A stretch of DNA of 6,258 nucleotides from Spirochaetaceae bacterium. Its GTDB lineage: Bacteria; Spirochaetota; Spirochaetia; JABEVK01. Of the stretch, positions 4,627 to 6,258 are shown in pieces. Made by a program: the position numbers and the translations under genes. Location: assembly GCA_023265735.1 (NCBI GenBank), contig JAHFSN010000135.1, positions 1 through 6,258 on the forward strand, given 5' to 3'. Numbering within the stretch: position 1 is the first letter of the stretch; the number at the start of each line of letters is the position of its first letter. The notes under the pieces were generated by a model that did not search any database, was not told where the DNA came from, and was given only the letters and a program-made list of their open reading frames with translations.

Positions 4627-5337
4627 TCAGCCGACGGCTTTCCTTCCCCAGGGGCATACGTACAGGCACAGGCCGCAGACGTCCCACGTTCTGGTGGCCT
4701 TGAGCCTGTCAAAGTGGTCCTGGCATTTCCTAAAGTCAAAACGGTCCTCCCGGGGGGCCCCGGCCACATAGTTCACCCCGAGGATGGCCTGGGCCGGACA
4801 GATCTTCCGGCACTCCTGGCAGGTTCCACACCTCTGTTCCAGGGCACTGTCGACGGCCTCCAGGGGGGCGTCGGTCAACACCGAGGTGAATCGCACCCGG
4901 GGACCAAACTGGGGGGTCACGAGGAGACAGCTTTTTCCTATCCATCCCAGACCCGAGATGTGGGCGACCATCTTGTGGGATACCGTTGCCCTGGCGTTCT
5001 TTTCGTCCGTCCTCTCGGCCGCGGGGAGGGGCAGGGTTCGGTGGCCCAGGCCGTTCAGAAAGGACGAGAGTTTTGACGCGGCGGCGTCGAGCCGATCGTT
5101 GACGACGTGGTAGCCGTGGGTCTTGTACGCGCAGGCCACGTTCGGATCCTCGGCCTGGGGAAGAAAATCCACAAGGGACGAGGGGAGGGGGACGCCGATG
5201 CTGACCGCCCTCCGGTATCCCCGGGCGATGGGGCCGCCCCGGGCCAGCTCGTCCTGGTACGCGGAAAGATCGGCAAAGCCCACCAGGCCCACGAACTCGC
5301 CTTGGAGCAGGTCACGGATTCGGTCGTTCAGTTCCAA
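4627..5337 (-). CDS. Short epoxyqueuosine reductase-like (COG1600) protein with two [4Fe-4S] clusters
   Basis: The product is a 236-residue cytosolic iron-sulfur protein. Residues 130-158 (LGWIGKSCLLVTPQFGPRVRFTSVLTDAP, given here as landmark G131-W132 to D156) are the QueG-family core. Ferredoxin ligands are C170, C173, C176 and C180P (CGTCQECRKICP), then C205, C221, C224 and C228P (CGLCLYVCPW), enough for two cubane clusters. The protein ends just after the second motif. True QueG is about 350-380 residues, carries C-terminal extensions and has a different approach to the GLGWxGK segment; here SHKMVAHISGLGW replaces it. This is therefore probably the short paralogue group seen widely in anaerobes, function unknown, possibly an oxidoreductase using a corrinoid or similar cofactor. 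The only in-frame start near the conserved N-terminus is TTG 5337, behind a G-run rather than a good Shine-Dalgarno, so the start is uncertain. It lies 61 nt behind the dehydrogenase gene. Confidence 0.85.
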   Translation of the reverse strand: MELNDRIRDLLQGEFVGLVGFADLSAYQDELARGGPIARGYRRAVSIGVPLPSSLVDFLPQAEDPNVACAYKTHGYHVVNDRLDAAASKLSSFLNGLGHRTLPLPAAERTDEKNARATVSHKMVAHISGLGWIGKSCLLVTPQFGPRVRFTSVLTDAPLEAVDSALEQRCGTCQECRKICPAQAILGVNYVAGAPREDRFDFRKCQDHFDRLKATRTWDVCGLCLYVCPWGRKAVG

Positions 5338-5398
5338 GATGCCCCCCGGATTCCCATTCTCCGGTACCTTCGATCTCCGTGTCGATCCCCTGGTCGAA

Positions 5399-6169
5399 TC
5401 ACCAAGGGATGGTTTGGTTCTCCCAGTGGGTGAAGGTGCCGCTGGGGTCGTCGGGACCGAGGAGCGCCACCCGGACCACTTCCCGGGCCCCCTCTTCCAC
5501 CGACTCGAACCCCGCGTAGCCCGTGAGGGCCGTCCTGGTGAAGCCGGGGGAGGCGAGACGAACTCGGATGGGGGAGTTCTCGAGTTCGACCATCATGGAC
5601 AGGGTGATGGCGTTCAGGGCCGTCTTGGACGCCGAGTAGACCGGACCGAACATCCGGTGGTAGGGCGACGCCGGGTCGACGTTCAGCGACAGGGAGCCCA
5701 TGGCGCTCGACACGTTCACAATGTTGGCCGTGGGGGCCTGGCGCAGCAGGGGGAGCAGAGCCTGGTACACGGCCAGGACCCCAAACACGTTGGTCTCCCA
5801 CACCGCGCGGACCTCATCGAGGGAGGCGCTGCTGGCCAGGGACAGGGGGGCGTACTCCGTCAGAGACAGTCCCAGGCTGGGCATCCTGGTACTGAAGATT
5901 CCCGCGTTCTGGACCAAAACGTCGAGGCGGCCAAATTCGGCGCGAATCCTCTGGGCCGCCGCCGCGATCGAGGCCCCGTCCGTCACATCGAGTTGGATCG
6001 GGTGGGCCCCGGTGCCGATCTTTTGGGCCGCCTCTTTCCCCCGTTGCCAGTTCCTCGCTCCGACGAGCACGGTCAGCCCGCGGGCCGCCAGCTCCTGGGC
6101 CACCTGGAAGCCCACCCCTTGGTTGGCCCCGGTGACCAGCGCCACTTTTCCTTGAAAATCCTTGGTCAT
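5399..6169 (-). CDS. Short-chain dehydrogenase/reductase (SDR), NADPH type
   Basis: I start this 256-residue enzyme at ATG 6169, 4 nt after AAGGAGGG. A longer open frame to a TTG at 6256 has no supporting signal. Motifs in order are the Rossmann TGANQGVG (13-20), R39 after strand 2 (GAR, typical of NADP(H) preference), D61 in LDVTD, QNAG (87-90, the usual NNAG with Gln first), N127 in ETNVFG, Ser154/155 in NVSSAMGSL, and catalytic Y178-x-x-x-K182. SPGFTRTALTG (207-217) and the ending GTFTHWENQTIPW match a common bacterial subgroup resembling carbonyl reductase, in which the Ser-Tyr spacing is lengthened (about 23 residues here) and the tail ends in PW. It would reduce a carbonyl or oxidise an alcohol in the cytosol; the substrate cannot be told. 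It is the first gene of the minus-strand pair with the iron-sulfur protein. Confidence 0.93.
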   Translation of the reverse strand: MTKDFQGKVALVTGANQGVGFQVAQELAARGLTVLVGARNWQRGKEAAQKIGTGAHPIQLDVTDGASIAAAAQRIRAEFGRLDVLVQNAGIFSTRMPSLGLSLTEYAPLSLASSASLDEVRAVWETNVFGVLAVYQALLPLLRQAPTANIVNVSSAMGSLSLNVDPASPYHRMFGPVYSASKTALNAITLSMMVELENSPIRVRLASPGFTRTALTGYAGFESVEEGAREVVRVALLGPDDPSGTFTHWENQTIPW

Positions 6170-6173
6170 GTTT

Positions 6174-6181
6174 CCCTCCTT
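6174..6181 (-). promoter_or_regulatory. Ribosome binding site AAGGAGGG of the SDR gene
   Basis: A near-perfect anti-16S match lies 4 nt before ATG 6169 on the minus strand. It fixes the start of the dehydrogenase and excludes the longer frame. The 77 bp from here to the window edge show no convincing promoter hexamers. Confidence 0.8.
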
Positions 6182-6258
6182 TGGGACGAGGTCAAACCTA
6201 CCTATCCCGAGGAGCTTCGGCCTTGCGAGGCCCAAACCAAGAATGGCGCGGGTCAAAC

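Noticed and set aside
4385..4687. 100-codon minus-strand frame across the gap
   Set aside because: The Arg/Pro/Ser-rich product has no motif, and its first part overlaps the iron-sulfur gene in another frame. The neighbouring frame has much better protein texture.
4570..5433. Several plus-strand open frames opposite the iron-sulfur gene
   Set aside because: They are shadows of the minus-strand gene, which carries eight correctly spaced cluster cysteines and the family core.
5328..5801. 157-codon minus-strand frame within the SDR gene
   Set aside because: Shadow of the SDR in another frame, with Gly/Arg/Pro/His-rich sequence and no motif.
6190..6258. Direct repeat GGTCAAAC at 6190-6197 and 6251-6258 upstream of the SDR
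   Set aside because: Only 8 bases, two copies, one cut by the window edge, and no palindrome. It is too weak to call an operator.

Overview
The 6,258-base window is a piece of a GC-rich bacterial chromosome, interrupted by a visibly AT-richer stretch at about 3040-4440. The signal peptides, a lipoprotein and a FtsX-type ABC system point to a diderm bacterium. A high-GC proteobacterial or deltaproteobacterial/acidobacterial-type lineage would fit, but no RNA gene or other marker fixes the taxon and this is a guess.

Plus strand, 1-3012. The window opens inside a PhoA-family alkaline phosphatase; its C-terminal 203 codons keep the metal ligands. A strong intrinsic terminator follows (631-662). 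Only three bases after the terminator T-tract comes the ribosome binding site of a tightly packed three-gene unit. It encodes a small exported protein with a CPFC motif (DUF3299-like), a LolD/MacB-type ABC ATPase and a FtsX/MacB-type permease. The first two genes are 9 nt apart, with the Shine-Dalgarno touching the stop codon; the last two overlap as ATGA. This looks like an envelope ABC machine with a dedicated periplasmic partner. By analogy with a zinc-linked gene group known from Vibrio it may serve metal (zinc) homeostasis, which would suit its position beside a zinc-dependent phosphatase. That functional link is inference.

Minus strand, low-GC module, 3039-4324. Two genes point toward the ABC operon. 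Upstream is a 202-residue exported protein of unknown function. Downstream is an isochorismatase-fold cysteine hydrolase with a lipoprotein signal, best started at a GTG at 3662. Their base composition differs sharply from both flanks, suggesting acquisition by transfer. An unused strong Shine-Dalgarno just after the permease stop (3014-3023) suggests the ABC operon once continued past this junction.

4325-4626 has no intact gene. It holds a minus-strand coding-like frame broken by an in-frame TAG and TGA, and an imperfect inverted repeat at 4466-4525. It is best read as a decayed gene end, or as a frame-shifted tail of the next gene.

Minus strand, 4627-6169. A short two-[4Fe-4S] protein related to epoxyqueuosine reductase (COG1600 type, probably not QueG itself) follows an NADPH-type short-chain dehydrogenase by 61 nt. 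The two are probably co-transcribed from a promoter at or beyond the right edge.
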